64,000 bases of DNA, from assembly GCA_964019135.1 (NCBI GenBank), contig OZ025249.1, positions 10,900,039-10,964,038 on the forward strand. The letters are read 5' to 3'. Below, piece after piece: positions 1 to 14,400 of the stretch (position 1 is the first letter of the stretch; each line of letters opens with the position of its first letter). The notes beneath the pieces are model-generated. The model was not told the DNA's origin. It did no database searches and saw only the letters and a program-made list of their open reading frames with translations. The DNA is from Arenicola marina (taxonomy: Eukaryota > Annelida > Polychaeta > Arenicolidae). Made by a program: the position numbers and the translations under genes.

Positions 1-230
1 TCGCTCTACGACTTAGTAACTCTTAATGATCTGTCCTTTTTATCTTAATATGTGACCAGCTGTATATGAAAGATAAGCCATCGTTGTCTGAAGAGAAGTT
101 GAGATACAAAGGTGAGTATGTCGCCTGTGACATTACGTCACGATGCATTGCCAGCCCACCAGCACCTCGTTGATCTTTGTATTGCATTACATTATCAACG
201 ACGCATTTAATGGTGTGTTGATGTGCGGTC
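1..230. other. Copy of the receptor-gene upstream region at the left edge
   Basis: This stretch matches 29345-29560 (upstream of gene A) and 54655-54860 (upstream of gene B) in the same orientation. Shared blocks include GTGACCAG, CCATCGTTGTCTGAAGA, GAGATACAAAG, a TGACGTCA-like site and GCATTAxATTATCAAC. In genes A and B this block sits about 1 to 1.4 kb upstream of the ATG, so a third receptor gene may begin about 1 kb beyond the left edge. Confidence 0.6.
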
Positions 231-3200
231 CCTAATGTGCGAGTTATTATCATTAAAACGCGCAAGTGCTTTGTCACGGATATCAAAGGACAAATGCGTT
301 CTACAGATGTAAAAATCACGTTCTAGATGTGGGACACAGGCCGTGGACAGATCAGGTCCTTAATGAATTTGTAACTGCGCTTGACCCATGTCGGGCGGAG
401 GGGGTTGTGGGGTGGGGGGGGGGCTTAGTTGGCTAACTGTACCATGCAAATGATAAGCGACTGTAACCGCCTAAGCCCCTTAAAGGCCAAACTATGTACG
501 TGACATAGCCCACGGGCCCGTTCTTGTCTCTACGCTAATGCATTACGCGAGTGTGGATGTCGAATCTCCAAATAGAGGTCCACCGGTATGTCGCATGCTG
601 CTCCTCATAAGTTCAGCACCGGCCATTGCTAGCTAGATTACAGGAAATTTACCTCTGGGAGACCGGGAGTGGGAGTAAGTACAGGGAGAAGAAGAGGGTA
701 GGTGGGTAGGTGTTGTGGGGAGCCAGCATATGCCTTCCTCATGTGATCCATTTTGACTCACTCTCATGTATTAAAAGGAACACTGTCACCCGAGGGCATC
801 CCCTGCCAGTGAGCACTGATAGTGGAGAATATATTGGTCGATTGCATAGGCTTTGCAGAAATAAGAAAACGTCACTATTCGGCTGAAAACTTAACATAGT
901 TGTTAGGGCCAAATGATGGACAAATAATTGTTAACAAACTTTTAAAAATAGATTGAGCTCTTTGGCTTGACATGATCAAACGTCGTCTATGTGAAATAGC
1001 TTATGCCAGGAATCCAATGGACGGATCACCCAGCCATTACAGGTGCCAAATATACCACCATGCATCCATCACGTTAAACAGCGTGTGCGGAGTAAATTAA
1101 TATAATGTTGAGTCGCAAGCAACACGTACGTCACCGTCAATCGCCGAACGACCTGTCGCCAAGGATAGCACGTGAACCATATTTTTTGCCCCCTCAGTTG
1201 GCTGATCACTATCAGTCCGGTAATAAACAAGATGTTAGGTATTATACAAGCATTTGCTGTCAAGGGAAACACAAAGCCGCGGGCTGCTAGCGCAATAACG
1301 CAATACTCCCCTTATCTCCCCATGCTGGGAATGCTTCCAGATCTCATTTTTAGCATGATCAGCTGGATACTTATACAAGGACGGATCGGTTCATACTAGG
1401 GGAGGGTTGTATGGTGAACTATGTACATAAAATACAACAATTTCATTCATTTATGCAACGTGCTCTACAATATCGCGGGTCGAGTTGGGTATCCATGAGC
1501 GCTCACCCTGCCATCGCTATCGGTACAGTACTCAAATTGATGAGGAAACTATAACATATAGGGTAACATGAACAACAGTTTTTTTCGTTTCGTGGGATCA
1601 CGAGAGCCGTTTGCGATTGAGGGGGTTAAGGTTGAAGTGAAAGCGAATTTATCCAGCAAGAAGAAGGGGACTGTGGGCTCATTTAAGCCAGTCGATCCGA
1701 GTGAGACTCTCCACAGGCTACACAGACACAAGCGCCAAGCTCACAGCAGTTATAATTGAGAGAGAACTCTTCTCTTTGATCACCTGATACCGTGTGTTAT
1801 TAGGTTTAGCCTGGGTCTCCGGCACTAATTTATAGAAATGCGCGGCGCATTTTTCCTATCAATTTGCGCAGCGCCGCCCTGGCGAGCGAGTGTGAACATT
1901 CGTTGAGGAAGTAGGTGGCAACAGAGATATAATGGAGCCCTAGCAGAGTGAGTCGAAGGCAAAGAGTGGTTCCAATCATTTTGCACATGAAATTTATTCT
2001 TTTATTTTCATTTATTCATTTCATTTCATTTTGTTATTTATTTTTATTTTCAAGTAGTCACAGTTTCCTCTTCAGATTATCTTACTGTACATCGGCGATA
2101 CGTGTCCTCCATTCGATACGTACACTAAGCAACCAATTAACTGATTACGCGGTCGATAACTTCACACTTACAGCGCAAGATGCATAATCAGGGACCAATA
2201 AAAAACAAAGCATATCACTTGACACTGTGTCAGCCGCATAAAATATAACCACGACACAACGCGTTGTTGCATATATATACTATGATCTGGTATTAGGTTA
2301 CACTTGTTCATCATACGGGACAACCACTTGTTGCATCTAACAAGGATTATATCAAGATGGTCATGCCATTAACGAGTACAATATCGCTACATCTGAAGGC
2401 GGCTAAAATCTTGTGACCCGAACCAAACCGCCCTGCGGCCATTTCAATAGACAATGGTGGTTATAAAGACATCCCGTGAAACAATGAAACATGACGTCAC
2501 GCAGATTGAAACGGCTTGCCTAGCCGCACGTGCTGGGTTTTTGGCCCTGGTATTATGGAGTAAGTAAGGCGACTGGTTCACAAGATGTGAGAAGACATGA
2601 TATGTACAGGACGACTGAGCCAGCCGCTCAATCTTTTACTTGGAACGGTGTATGCAGAAGTTACAAAAAGCATACAAAAACGCGTTCAGCCTTACATTAT
2701 AGTAATAGTAAACTCGCTCAATATTTAACAGCATTAAACCATCTCGTTCACAGCAATGTACTTATATGTATATATATATGTACTAAATATATTATACATG
2801 ATAATATCAGTAACAATTCAATAACACTCCACGATATCACACAGCTTTTTTGTTAAAACAATTTCATCAATTCTCCAATCGTAATCCGGTCCTTTTAACA
2901 AATATTGCTGTGTATATCATATTTAGAATATGGGCTATAGCCAAACCGACCCAAATCATGTCCATGACTACATTATTGGAAACTTGTCTGATTCAAATTA
3001 AATTATTTGAAGACATTGTTAGAGACAGAGAGGAAAACATGTAAGGAATCCATATGTACAATAAGTTTACTACCTGACACTGCAATGCATATACTTGTTC
3101 AATAGTTTAATAATTTATTAAACAATGAAATAATGTTGGTCCAGGGTAAATATTTGACGTGCCATTATGGCGATACATTTGATATGATGCACAATAAATA

Positions 3201-3987
3201 ATAAATTGAGCTCACATGACATTTTGTAAGCAAAATTTATAAATTATGACGGAATACAAATTTTGGGTATTGCTTAATATAAACCCTTTGACGGTACGTT
3301 ATAACAATACTTCTTACATGCTGTACAACATGCACGAGGCTATATGACCGCTGTTCGCACCAACCTTTCACTAGCTTTGCCGACGTCTAAACCGTCAGCG
3401 TAAAAGAGACAATGAATAGATTTTCCACAGGTGCAATACCCACAAGTTTATCAGATAATTTATTTATAATGTACCAGAGCGATCGTCATAAGTTATCAAA
3501 AATCTCCATACGCCACAATAGGTTGACCTCAGGGAAAAACTAAGTGCAAGTGGAAACCCTATATACCAGGATTATTTAATACGTATTTACAAAAGTAAAA
3601 CAGGTAAATATTTACAATTCAACTTGCAAATTAAGTAGGTTCATCCAGAAAACGACGCACAAGACTTCGCACAAGGCATATCGAGTTGACTTTCAATAAC
3701 TCGATCAAACACAAACGAACATATATTATAAAAACTGACTAATACGTAGCTACTTGCGAAATATTGCGCATAAATACGGACAGCCCATTTCTGAATAGCG
3801 ACTTCCAATTTTCACCGTTCAAATCAAGTCGGTTATTACACAAACTACACTGAAAAAATGAACGCGACTTCGAGAAGCATATCGCTCAGATTTAATCGAT
3901 AAAACACCCGACGACAGTATGTGTCCATAACACGAATGTGCGGCCTGTACTCCATCGCCGCATACATTAACCGTCAGCGGAATCATA
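231..3987. other. Intergenic region without recognisable genes
   Basis: AT-rich DNA with only short ORFs on both strands that lack domain-like composition. It includes a G-run near 411-423 and a T-rich low-complexity stretch at 1990-2055. I see no gene, RNA or clear transposon here. Confidence 0.6.
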
Positions 3988-3993
3988 TTTATT
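3988..3993 (-). promoter_or_regulatory. Candidate poly(A) signal of gene A
   Basis: AATAAA on the minus strand lies 54 bases past the gene A stop. It gives a very short 3' UTR; further AT-rich candidates lie near 3460. Confidence 0.35.
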
Positions 3994-4046
3994 TTAGTTT
4001 CAACGTATTTGCAATCTGATTTCTACTCGCTACAACCGTCAGACGT

Positions 4047-7000
4047 CTATTGCAGGTTAGCGTAAGTGTCAAACTGGCTGACGTACTCCAGGACCAAGTC
4101 GTGCAGCATGGTGTACTGAGCCTGAAGGAAGAAAGAAACAACACGACACTAATCAATAAAGACGCCAGTTTTATTCCCCTCTTCCCCACTACTATAAGCC
4201 CGTGCGTCTCCGATGCGCCACATCTTGAAATGACCAATGTTTACACATTCTCCAATACGAACTATATGCAACCATATTCCACGGCCCCTCCCGGCATGAC
4301 CCCGACACAATTCCATGTACTTTACGATGTGCCGCACAACTTACGTGTGCATGGTATAACATAATTGCAAGCTATATACTATTTAATAAATACACACTCG
4401 TCCCATAATGTTAAAACCGTGTATACTGCGTTACGTTACATGTATAGTATCGTGTCATAAATCGTCACTTTAATTCCATAACAAATAATTCTGGCGGCAT
4501 ATTTGCCCAGATTACAAATCTCCTAGTGAAACTAGGTCTCCTTAAAAGCTTTCTTAAAATTACACTGTTTATAAGGATCAGTCAGGGAACAACTCGTTAG
4601 CGGACTATTTTTGTCAAGCTAGATCGGACAAAGTTAAATTCTGATCAATGCCAATTGGTGTCTGGGGGCCGCCGCAGTTTGCTTGCAAAGCAGCCAGTTT
4701 ATCAAGACTAACCATGTTCTGCAAGAATTCTCGCCGACTGGTCGCGATACTTCTGGCCGCCAATGTGACGTCAACTTCTCCGTATGACTTCATGGTTCCG
4801 ATCACGTGATCCAGGGCGCAGAAGACGCCGCATCGAGTGGCGCCGTCACTGCCATTGATAGACAATAAACAATTGTAAATCATGACAAAGTATTCTTTAC
4901 GCTTTGTTGATAATGGCCGGCGTAAATTTTCTTACCAGCCTCTTGCTACGAAAATAGATAAGAGTTGAGCGTAGACCATGGCCTCAGACACTACTTACAG
5001 ACAGTGGACCAGGACGGGTTGGGTCGGGTGGCGCTGTCCGTAGACCACGGCCTCAGACACTACTTACAGACAGTGAACCAAGACGGGCTGGGTCGGGTGG
5101 CGCTGTCCCCAGACCGCGGCCTTAGACACTACTTACAGACAGTGGACCAGGACGGGTTGGGTCGGGTGGCGCTGTTCGTAGACCACGGCCTCAGACACTA
5201 CTTACAGACAGTGGACCAGGACGGGCTGGGTCGGGTGGCGCTGTCCATAGACCACGGCCTAAGACACTACTTACAGACAGTGGACTAGAACGAGCTGGGT
5301 CGGGTGGCACTGTCCGTAGACCGCGGCCTCAGACACTACTTACAGACAGTGGACCAGGGCGGGCTGGGTCGGGTGGCGCTGTCTTAAAACCACGGCCTCA
5401 GACCCTACTTACAGGCAGTGGACCAGGACGGGCTGGGTCGGGTGGCGCTGTCTATAGACCACGGCCTTAGACATTAATTACAGGCAGTGGACCAAGGCGG
5501 GCTGGGTCGGGTGGCGCTGTCTATAGACCACGGCCTCAGTCACTACTTACAGACAGTGGACCAGGACGGGCTTGGTCGGGTGGCGCTGTCTATAGACCAC
5601 GGCCTCAGACATTACTTACAGGCAGTGGACCAGGACGGGCTGGGTTGGGTGGCGCTGTCTATAGACCACGGCCTCAGACACTACTTACAGACAGTGGACC
5701 AGGACGGGCTGGGTCGGGTGGCGCTGTCTGTAGACCACGGCCTCAGACACTACTTACAGACAGCGGACCAAGGCGGGCTGGGTCGGGTGGCGCTGTCCGT
5801 AGACCACGGCCTCAGACACTACTTACAGACAGTGGACCAAGACGGGCTGGGTCGGGTGGCGCTCTCCATAGACCACGGCCTCAGACACTACTTACAGACA
5901 GTGGACTAGAACGAGCTGGGTCGGGTGGCACTGTCCGTAGACCGCGGCCTCAGACACTACTTACAGGCAGTGGACCAGGACGGGCTGGGTCGGGTGGCGC
6001 TGTCTATAGACCACGGCCTCAGACAATACTTACAGGCAGTGGACCAAGGCGGGCTGGGTCGGGTGGCGCTGTCCGTAGACCACGGCCTCAGACACTACTT
6101 ACAAGCAGTGGATCAGGGCGGGCCGGGTCGGGTGGCGCTGTCTCTAGACCACGGCCTCAGACACTACTTACAGGCAGTGGACCAAAACGGGTTGGGTCGG
6201 GTGGCACTGTCCGTAGACCACGGCCTCAGACACTACTTAGAGACAGTGGACCAGGACGAGCTGGGTCGGGTGGCGTTGTCGATAGACCACGGCCTCAGAC
6301 ACTACTTATAGGCAGTGGACCAAGACGGGCTGGGTCGGGTGGCGCTGTCTGTAGAACACGGCCTCAGATACTACTTACAGACATTGGACCAGAACGAACT
6401 GGGTCGGGTGGCGCTGTGTATAGACCACGGCCTCAGACACTAATACTCATAGGCCGATGACCAAGACGGGCTGTGTCGGGTGGCGCTGTCTTTAGACCAC
6501 GGTCTTAGACACTACTTACAGGCAGTGGACCAAGACGGGCTGGGTCGAGCGGCGCTGTCTATAGACCACGGTCTTAGACACTTCTTACAGACAGTGGACC
6601 AGGACGGGTTGGATCGGGTGGCGCTGTCGGTAGACCACGGCCTCAGACACTACTTACAGACAGTGGACCAGGACGGGCTGGGTCAGGTGGCACTGTCTGT
6701 AGACCGCGGCCTCAGACACTACTTGGAGACAGTAGACCAGGTCGGGCTGGGTCAGGTGGCGCTGTCTGTAGACCACGGCCTCAGTCACTACTTACAGACA
6801 ATGGACCAGGACGGGCTGGGTCGGGTGACGCTCCCCATGGGCCATGGCTTTCCCCTGTAGCTCCAACACAGCCTGCAGAGTCTCTCTCCCGGGTTTGCCT
6901 TCTCCCCAGCCCTTCAGTTGATACTGTCGCACGCTTATCCCAGCCGTCTGTCGTCTCAGCTGCACAACGTATCATATAACATCTGGCTCATTACAGATGT

Positions 7001-8415
7001 GAAACTCGTGTTACGGCAAGTAAGTCGGTAATGATCGACAGTTCCAGTTCTCTATTTACATGTAAATGAGCGTAGTACATTTAATGATATAGTCGTGCAT
7101 CATGAATTAATTGTTTTATGCTATCCAAATAATTAAGTTTTGCATAGTGTGTGATAGTAGTGACTCACATTATTTCGCTTCACGGTCAACTCCCGGACAG
7201 TCCAATGGGGTTGTACGGATTCTTCGTCTAATGAGACATCCAAAGGTCCCAAAGTCACCTTTCCGTGTTCTGGCCAGTATAGAGGCGTATCCTGTGTATT
7301 TCCAATAAAGAATAACGAGTCAGGAAAATACTTTAAATTCGAAATCGAGTTTGCGAGGAAACATAAGTCATATCAGTTACCATCAATTTAGTTGACGATT
7401 ACCGCCAATCGAAATTATTATAACGAGAATATAAGGACTGCATTTAAATGCAACCTCTAAACTGGTGTCCGACGTACCGTGTCATTTGAGTCGCATTCGT
7501 TCAGCATGATGATAGTGCTGACATGGAAGTCGTTGACCAGTCTCCAGAAGTCTACCATAGTCTCTGCTAGAGGCGCTTGTGTCACTATGAAGGCAGAGTC
7601 ATTTCGGAAGCCCTGGTTGGAAACAAATGGCCGTCATCATTCGCTCAATGGTAGGGCTCATGACGTGTATGCCACGCGGAATATCTCGGCAATGTTATAC
7701 AGCCGATAACGAGAAAAAACGATTTGGTGTTAGAAGAGTCCATTAGATCAGTGTAACCTACACCAGCCGTCGGTGTTGATTAAATTATTATAATTCTCAT
7801 TTAAGGCGTCATCTGGGCAAACAAACCTGTTACGTATAAACACTGACGAGATAGCGATTGAGGCCATCGCTGTTTAACCTAACAATGACTACGTAAGGTT
7901 TGCTTCACACAGTCGGTTAATAATGATGGCATGTGTTATCACCTTGACGAAGACGGCGTTGATGTAGTCGTTGCCTCCCGCGTAAGGTGTGCTCAGGTAA
8001 GGACGAGAGCTATCGTCTGGAAGAAATATTATGCAATATTAGACAATTACGTTATATTTAAATTATTGGAAACGGTTCAGTTGTAACAAACGACGACGTT
8101 TGCGGATGCGGAAAGTTGCGTTCATGCATACATTATGTAAAATTTAATCATGGATTCATTGTAATTGCTTCCATCTTGATCTTGAGTGACGATATTTTCA
8201 CTAGAATTACATTGTATGGCTCTGAGCAATTTAAGCCTGAATCAGCTTTGTTGAATCAAGTTCCATTCATAGTCCCACATATCAACTAAACTTCGATTGA
8301 TTATGCTTAATTTACCTGGCAGGATATCGGGGAATCTGTTCTTCCTAATGTTTTCCTCCTGTTTGCCAGCCGCACATGCGGACACCGGTCGGTTTGACAC
8401 TAATCTTCGGAGAGC
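4047..8415 (-). CDS. Gene A exons 29-35: phosphatase domain D2, probably weak or regulatory
   Basis: Exons are 8316-8415, 7943-8016, 7478-7612, 7169-7291, 6796-6959, 4713-4848 and 4047-4121. Visible motifs are KNRFPDILP, DYINAVFVK, FIVTQAPLAETMVDFW, YWPEHG, TVRELTV, and the P-loop VLVHCLDGATRCGVFCAL, which keeps Cys1688 and Arg1694 (CX5R). The WPD loop is replaced by Trp-Gly-Glu (1652-1654), so the general acid Asp is missing. D2 domains of receptor phosphatases often lose catalysis and act as regulators, so this is the likely role. The last exon ends LHDLVLEYVSQFDTYANLQ then TAG. The intron inside the P-loop carries the 69-bp minisatellite. Confidence 0.9.
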
Positions 8416-11400
8416 CTTCAGAACGAGAAATGACAATTAGTGAGATAACTTAAATATGTTCCTTAAACAATTCCTCGTTTTTCGTGGATTTGGTTGCATA
8501 TAAAATCGGTAAATTGGTATCTATGTAAAAATAAAGGAGCATGGTTTCGCTGTGGTAACCAACAATCACCAAGGCGACCGTTATTTACTTTTAATCTTGC
8601 TCTGAGTTGGATTACGTTTGAGTTGAATACCCCATATATATAAAGGGTCATGGTTTGTCTGTGGTAACCAACGGGTACAGGCCATACTTTACATCGACTC
8701 ACCGTGTGTTGGGCGTCGAGAGGCATGTCTCCGTACCCGGTTCTCTGGGTCAGCTTGGCGTAGGACTCCCTGAAGCTCTCACACGGGAGAGCCGTCCGTC
8801 CGACCTTGGCGTAGTCTATCAGCGCCTCGTACAGGAACTCAAACTGCGCCTGTGCGTGGGAATCAAAACACACACCCGTCCACTGTCATTTGCCAGGGCC
8901 GCGCCGCGCCAATTTCATATGATAAATGCACCTCAGATATATAAATGCCCGAGACTCAATCTGTACCTATAACGAACACTAGTTATCAGGTGAACGAATG
9001 AACTATTCGCACCCATTTATCGCTATTTCAAAACGCAACGTAAAGTAAAGCATTAAGCCTGCGATTTTCATTATTCAGACAAAATGTATTACCTGTAGTT
9101 TAGGCCTGATACAAATATATTGCCTCGCATTGTGAACGATAACAAATGTAACCGGCGGCCTACTTTAGGGGCGCACCATTTCATATCAGGGGGGGGGGGG
9201 GGGTCCTAGAATATATTTGAAAAAAATCGTTTGTTGTGACTATTTGTGGGAAAAAAATGTTTGCTTTTCAGATGCTACAAAAAAAATAACTTGCTTTTCA
9301 GATGCTACAAAAAAAATGACTTGCTTTCATAATTCAAAAAAAAATGCCTTATAAAATTTCCTTGTGAGTGTCTAAAGAAATCAATAATTTGATGACAAAG
9401 ATACAAAAAAATAAATAAAATGTCAATAAATTTGTGAAACATAAAAAAATTGCATGGTAATTTATTTTCTAGCCCCCCCCCCCCCTGATATGAAATGGTG
9501 CGCCCCTTATATCGGGCAACATGTACCATAGTTTGGGGGATACATATTCTGGAACTGATAATTTTACTGAAACAAACAAAAAGTGTTGATTTCCCGTTTT
9601 GGTTAGTATTGGTCACTGGGCTCTGATCTTGAAAGGGTGACAACAAACGGTGTCAATATTTACCAGTGTCTGAACCATCATGATCCTCTGTCTCCTCAGG
9701 TCACGGAGACGCTGCATGATGTCCACAACCGTATTGACTTCAGCCTCTCTCAGCAGCAAGTCCAGGGCAATGAAGGTGCCCGTCCTTCCCACACCAGCGC
9801 TGGAGGTTTGATCAGAAATTAATGTGACTGCAATCCGTTTCATGGTAGCATGGGAAGAGCACGAAACGGAGGACGATGTCGGTCTCCCGTCACATATTAA
9901 CATTACAAATGATGCAGAATTCAATGAATTTCTGGCCGGGGGGAAGGGCGAGCGGGAGTGGCCTACTCACAGTCATGCTATTTATATACACAATAACGTT
10001 TTCGTGCGGGAGTGGCCCACACACAGTCATGCTATTTATATACACAATAACGTTTTCGTGCGGCTCAGCTCCTGTCTTCGAGATATTCAACTCCGAGTAT
10101 TTCTAAACAGGTGCTTCTCATATCAAAACTGCGCATGCCTCATTTTGTCTCTGAAGATTATTATGCAGTCACGATCAAGTTTTTGCACTGGCTAATTTTT
10201 GTAAAAAATCTTTCAATTCAGAATGGAGAACCTCGGCGGTCACTCCTGCCCCCCCCCCCCCCCCCCGCCCCCGAACCCTCTGGACGAAATCAATGATCCA
10301 TGCATCTCTCCCGTCTGCTTCTCCGGACCCCCTCACCTGCAGTGGACGATAAGAGGCGCTCCACCGTCATGGACGCTGCGTACTCGCCCCAAGAACGCCA
10401 ACAGCGAGAAGGTGCACCGTGGCCTCTCCTTGTCCGGCCAGGTCAGGTACTGCCAGTGCTGGACCGCGCGCTCCGTTCCCTGCGAGAAGGTTGCATATAA
10501 GGGTCACGCAATACACATTAAAAGTGGTATGACTATATCATTATATGATATGATTTTATGACTATATATATATTACGAAAGTGGTGCATGCAAAGCGTTA
10601 GTCTCTTACGGCAAAGCTAAGTGGTGGCGAAGACAGTGATACCACTGTGATGTGATATGAAATGCGTTCCAATATAACAGGCTATTAAAAAAACGGAAAT
10701 AGCTGGTTAAATATAACAATCAGCTTACACTGGTTTTCACGGTGAACGTCCTGTGTGTGTAGTCCGCGTATGTCTCCACCTCCTTCAAAGTAATGGTCAG
10801 TACTCCTTGTGTAACGGATTGATCCAAGCTATCCGGCCAGTAACAGTGACACTTCCGCTGAAAGCGCAATGGTTCATATCCGCATAAAATATACTTTATT
10901 GACAGGTAACTTCCACATGGCGTCTGAATTAGTAGTAGGTAACAGATAAACAATGATAAGTGGCGCGCAAATGTTGAGCTCCATAATCACAAATATATTG
11001 ATATACATATTTGACGGCTGTGAATCAGATTATCTTTCTATACTTACGAGTGCTGCAGTATATAAACACTATTATCGAGTATGTTATCGATGTTGTTATC
11101 GACTATATATGTATCTAGGTCATTGTCAAAATGAATACTAGAACAATAAACGCGTAATATATGGATACGAAACGGTTCAATGGTGACAAGACTAGAGGTG
11201 ATTCATTCTTGTCAACGATGTGGATACGGAACGAAGGTTGAATGACGACAAGACGATTCATACGAACGACAGTTGAATAATGACAAGACGCACCTTTGAA
11301 TTTTCCACCAATGGCGTTAACATTATGATGACACGTGACTTGACTTGCCAGACCATCTCCCAGAAGTCTGACTGAGTGGTGGGTATTGGCCCTGTTGTGG

Positions 11401-14400
11401 ATCCATAGTGAGACGTCATACACACTGGTTGATTGTACAAAGGCGAGAAGGCAGAAGAGATTCTAACAAGATTGATCGAATATATATATCCGCCAATAAT
11501 ACATGGGTTGGGGGACAGACATGAGGTCGTCCCTTTCAACACTATCTAGCGTTGATAAAATACGCCCAAAACAAAACCACGATCTGCCAAGTTCTGCCTT
11601 GAAGAAGAATCATAAACCTACCCTGTGTGGCGATGTAGTGCTTGTCTCGTCTGACGTCAAAACCCTGTGGGTCCAATGTAAATTGGTATTTTGGTTAGCA
11701 ATTGATATTAAATTCACTATTCATTTGAATGCATAGGAATTGATATGAATTGGCAATGCTTTAATAACATGGGCTTAATCAGGTTAGGAAGCAAAGGATT
11801 ATATGCGTCCAGATTATATCCGTCATGGACGTAGCAGCGTTAACATGAATGAAAAATCGTCCCAATGGCGCGGTTAAATTAGTGTCTGCATTAATACATA
11901 TATGTCGCCAGAAGTTAACAATTTGCTACCACCTTGATATAGTTGGCGTTGATGTATCCTTCACCGTCTGGGGTGGTCAGTGGCACACGAGAGTGGTCAT
12001 CTGTTGGAAGGAAAGATGTCACTATGACAACCATCTAGTGCCGTGATTGTTCACTCTCGACAATAAGATGTCATCTGCATTTCAACACTATCAACTTAAA
12101 ACGCCTAAACGTATATCATCTGTTTATCTGCAACTTACACGCTGTGATATTCTTGTAGCGGTTCTTCAGCGTGTGTTCTTCTTGCTGGCCAACTGTGCAA
12201 GGGATATCATCACCGGTAGGGAGGGACTGAAATAAGCACGGACAGCACACCAATGCACAGACATAACAGCTGGTGTTTTTAACAATAGTTATAACTTGCA
12301 ACGAAAATGAACATGAGTTCTTGTTGCTTGAGTTAACATGAAAAAGAAACAATGATAAAAAGGCGTTCTAAACTTTATAAAGAAATATCTCTCGAAAGTA
12401 GTTGTGGGATAGATGTTTTCATTATATTTAAAGTAGCCCAATACTCTTACGTCGTACAACTTCCTGAAGCCTTCAGCCTGTGCCTTCAGTTGGCTGTAGA
12501 TCTCTGCCAACATGGCCAATGGGATGGCACTCTGTACGGAAGCCAGGTTCTGATAGACGCACTCAACGGGTTCCACTGCTGATTGGTCCATGGGGATGGC
12601 AATTGGGTTGCCATTCCCAGCTGTAGCACGTGATCAGAAAAATAAAACTACTCGTAATGACCCATTTGAGAACATTGCAAGCGACACATCCATTGTTAAG
12701 TAGCACAAAGTCTCGTGCAAACTAAAATAGTTTCTCTTGTGATGCTCAACATCAACTAAATGCTAATTCTAGACATCACGGTAGTAAGCAATGCGTCACC
12801 TCTCCTGACGTACGGGCTTTAGACCCACCCATAGATGTTCTACTTCTGACATTGTCTTCTCGCCCTTTGTCGCTTGAAGAAGACATCTTGTCATCATCGG
12901 CTCTTCTTCGCTGTATCCTAAGACATTAACAATAAAGTAAAAAAAGTAAAAAATTATCGTAGCATCGTGACACAATATATCCCTACGTTACCCTTGATTT
13001 TACCTAAGCCGAATGCAAGAGGAGGAATGCAGGGAATGTCAAGAAATGTAATAATATTATATTACGGTATAGTCATGGATTATACCGTCAATATATTCGG
13101 TATATCCTTACTCCAGTGCGTACATTAATACAATATAATAAGGCATCATATGGATCCTCCCGGGTACCATATCGACACCGATAATGTTGCCGTTCACCGA
13201 CCAGAGGACCAGGAACACAATGATGAGGATGATGACGATCAGCCCGGCGACTGTCACTCCGACGATCAGTCCGATGTTCGAGACCGTTCCATCAACAGGG
13301 TCTTCAACGATGGGAGAAGACGTATTACTAAGTTCATTTGTACCACTATGGAATAATTTATGCGTTGATATTAAAGTGGTATAGAGGTGAATTAATGACG
13401 ATTAAGCGTACGCAAGACGCAAATTGAGTTTCTGGCTTTGATGCGTTCATAAATAGTTGTTTACTGCGGGCAGTTGAAGCCATTATTATATAATACATTA
13501 TAAGGATTTACTATATACATTGCATTTCGTCGTTTCAGTTTAAATATATATTCAATACATGACGTTCCATATTAACGTAAATGAGTAGGGTTTTCTAACC
13601 CTCTTAAGCCATTGCGGCAGTATGTACATGCATATATTGTTTAGAGTGTGGTCGGACGGCAATACTAGGTTGAAGCGTGGCCACAGTTTCTCCTGTTAAT
13701 TAAGGCAATATACAACTTACAAGCAGTTAAGTCAAAAGTTTCCTCGCCAGAAGTCACCACCAAATCTTCATTATTATGGGCAGTGACCTTAATGATGTAG
13801 GATCTGGTGGCATTTTCACAGAGCAGGAAGTAACTCGTGGTGTTGTCAAGTCGCTTGGTCGTGGGAGGGCTTCCATCCCATGTGTATGAGAAGACGTATT
13901 CACTGATATAATCACATCCACTGGAACCCATGGGCTGCAATCACGGGGAACAAACTTGGTAGTCATATACCTATGCAGATTATTGCCACACACCATAAGC
14001 CGGACACCCTAATTTGGGGCCACCAAGCTTGCCATCACCAACAGCTTGCAATTTTGTTGCGCACAACCAGCCGCCCAATGTTTATGCTTCTAATCGATCT
14101 TAATCTGTTTTTATTATTATTATTAAAGATAGTTGCGAAATGTGAAAATGTAAAACTATACATGCCTGAGGAATCAACGTTAAGTTGAACTTCAATTGGG
14201 CCCTCAAATAGATTTTCAGGTCATATCCCGTAGGGTTATGTAAATGTCTTATCTGTCATACTTGCGGCATATAACAATTGGTGAACTGATATAAAATATA
14301 GCAATACATTAGAATTCTTGCGAATTACTTACAATTACTCATGCCATTTCACATGGCGTCCTTACCATTAGGTCCCATGTTGTGTTGGCGGCCTCGTAGG

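Noticed and set aside
1568..1759. Small plus-strand ORF of 63 codons rich in Lys and Arg
   Set aside because: No recognisable domain, and an overlapping ORF exists on the other strand; length is within chance expectation.
4965..6860. Plus-strand frames encoding a 23-residue repeat (VDHGLRHYLQTVDQDGLGRV)
   Set aside because: They are antisense translations of the 69-bp minisatellite made from the gene A exon 33 border. The 69-bp length keeps them open by chance.
13302..13327. A longer transmembrane exon of gene A starting after the tag acceptor at 13328
   Set aside because: It breaks the phase with exon 17; the acceptor at 13302-13304 restores it and gives a total divisible by three.
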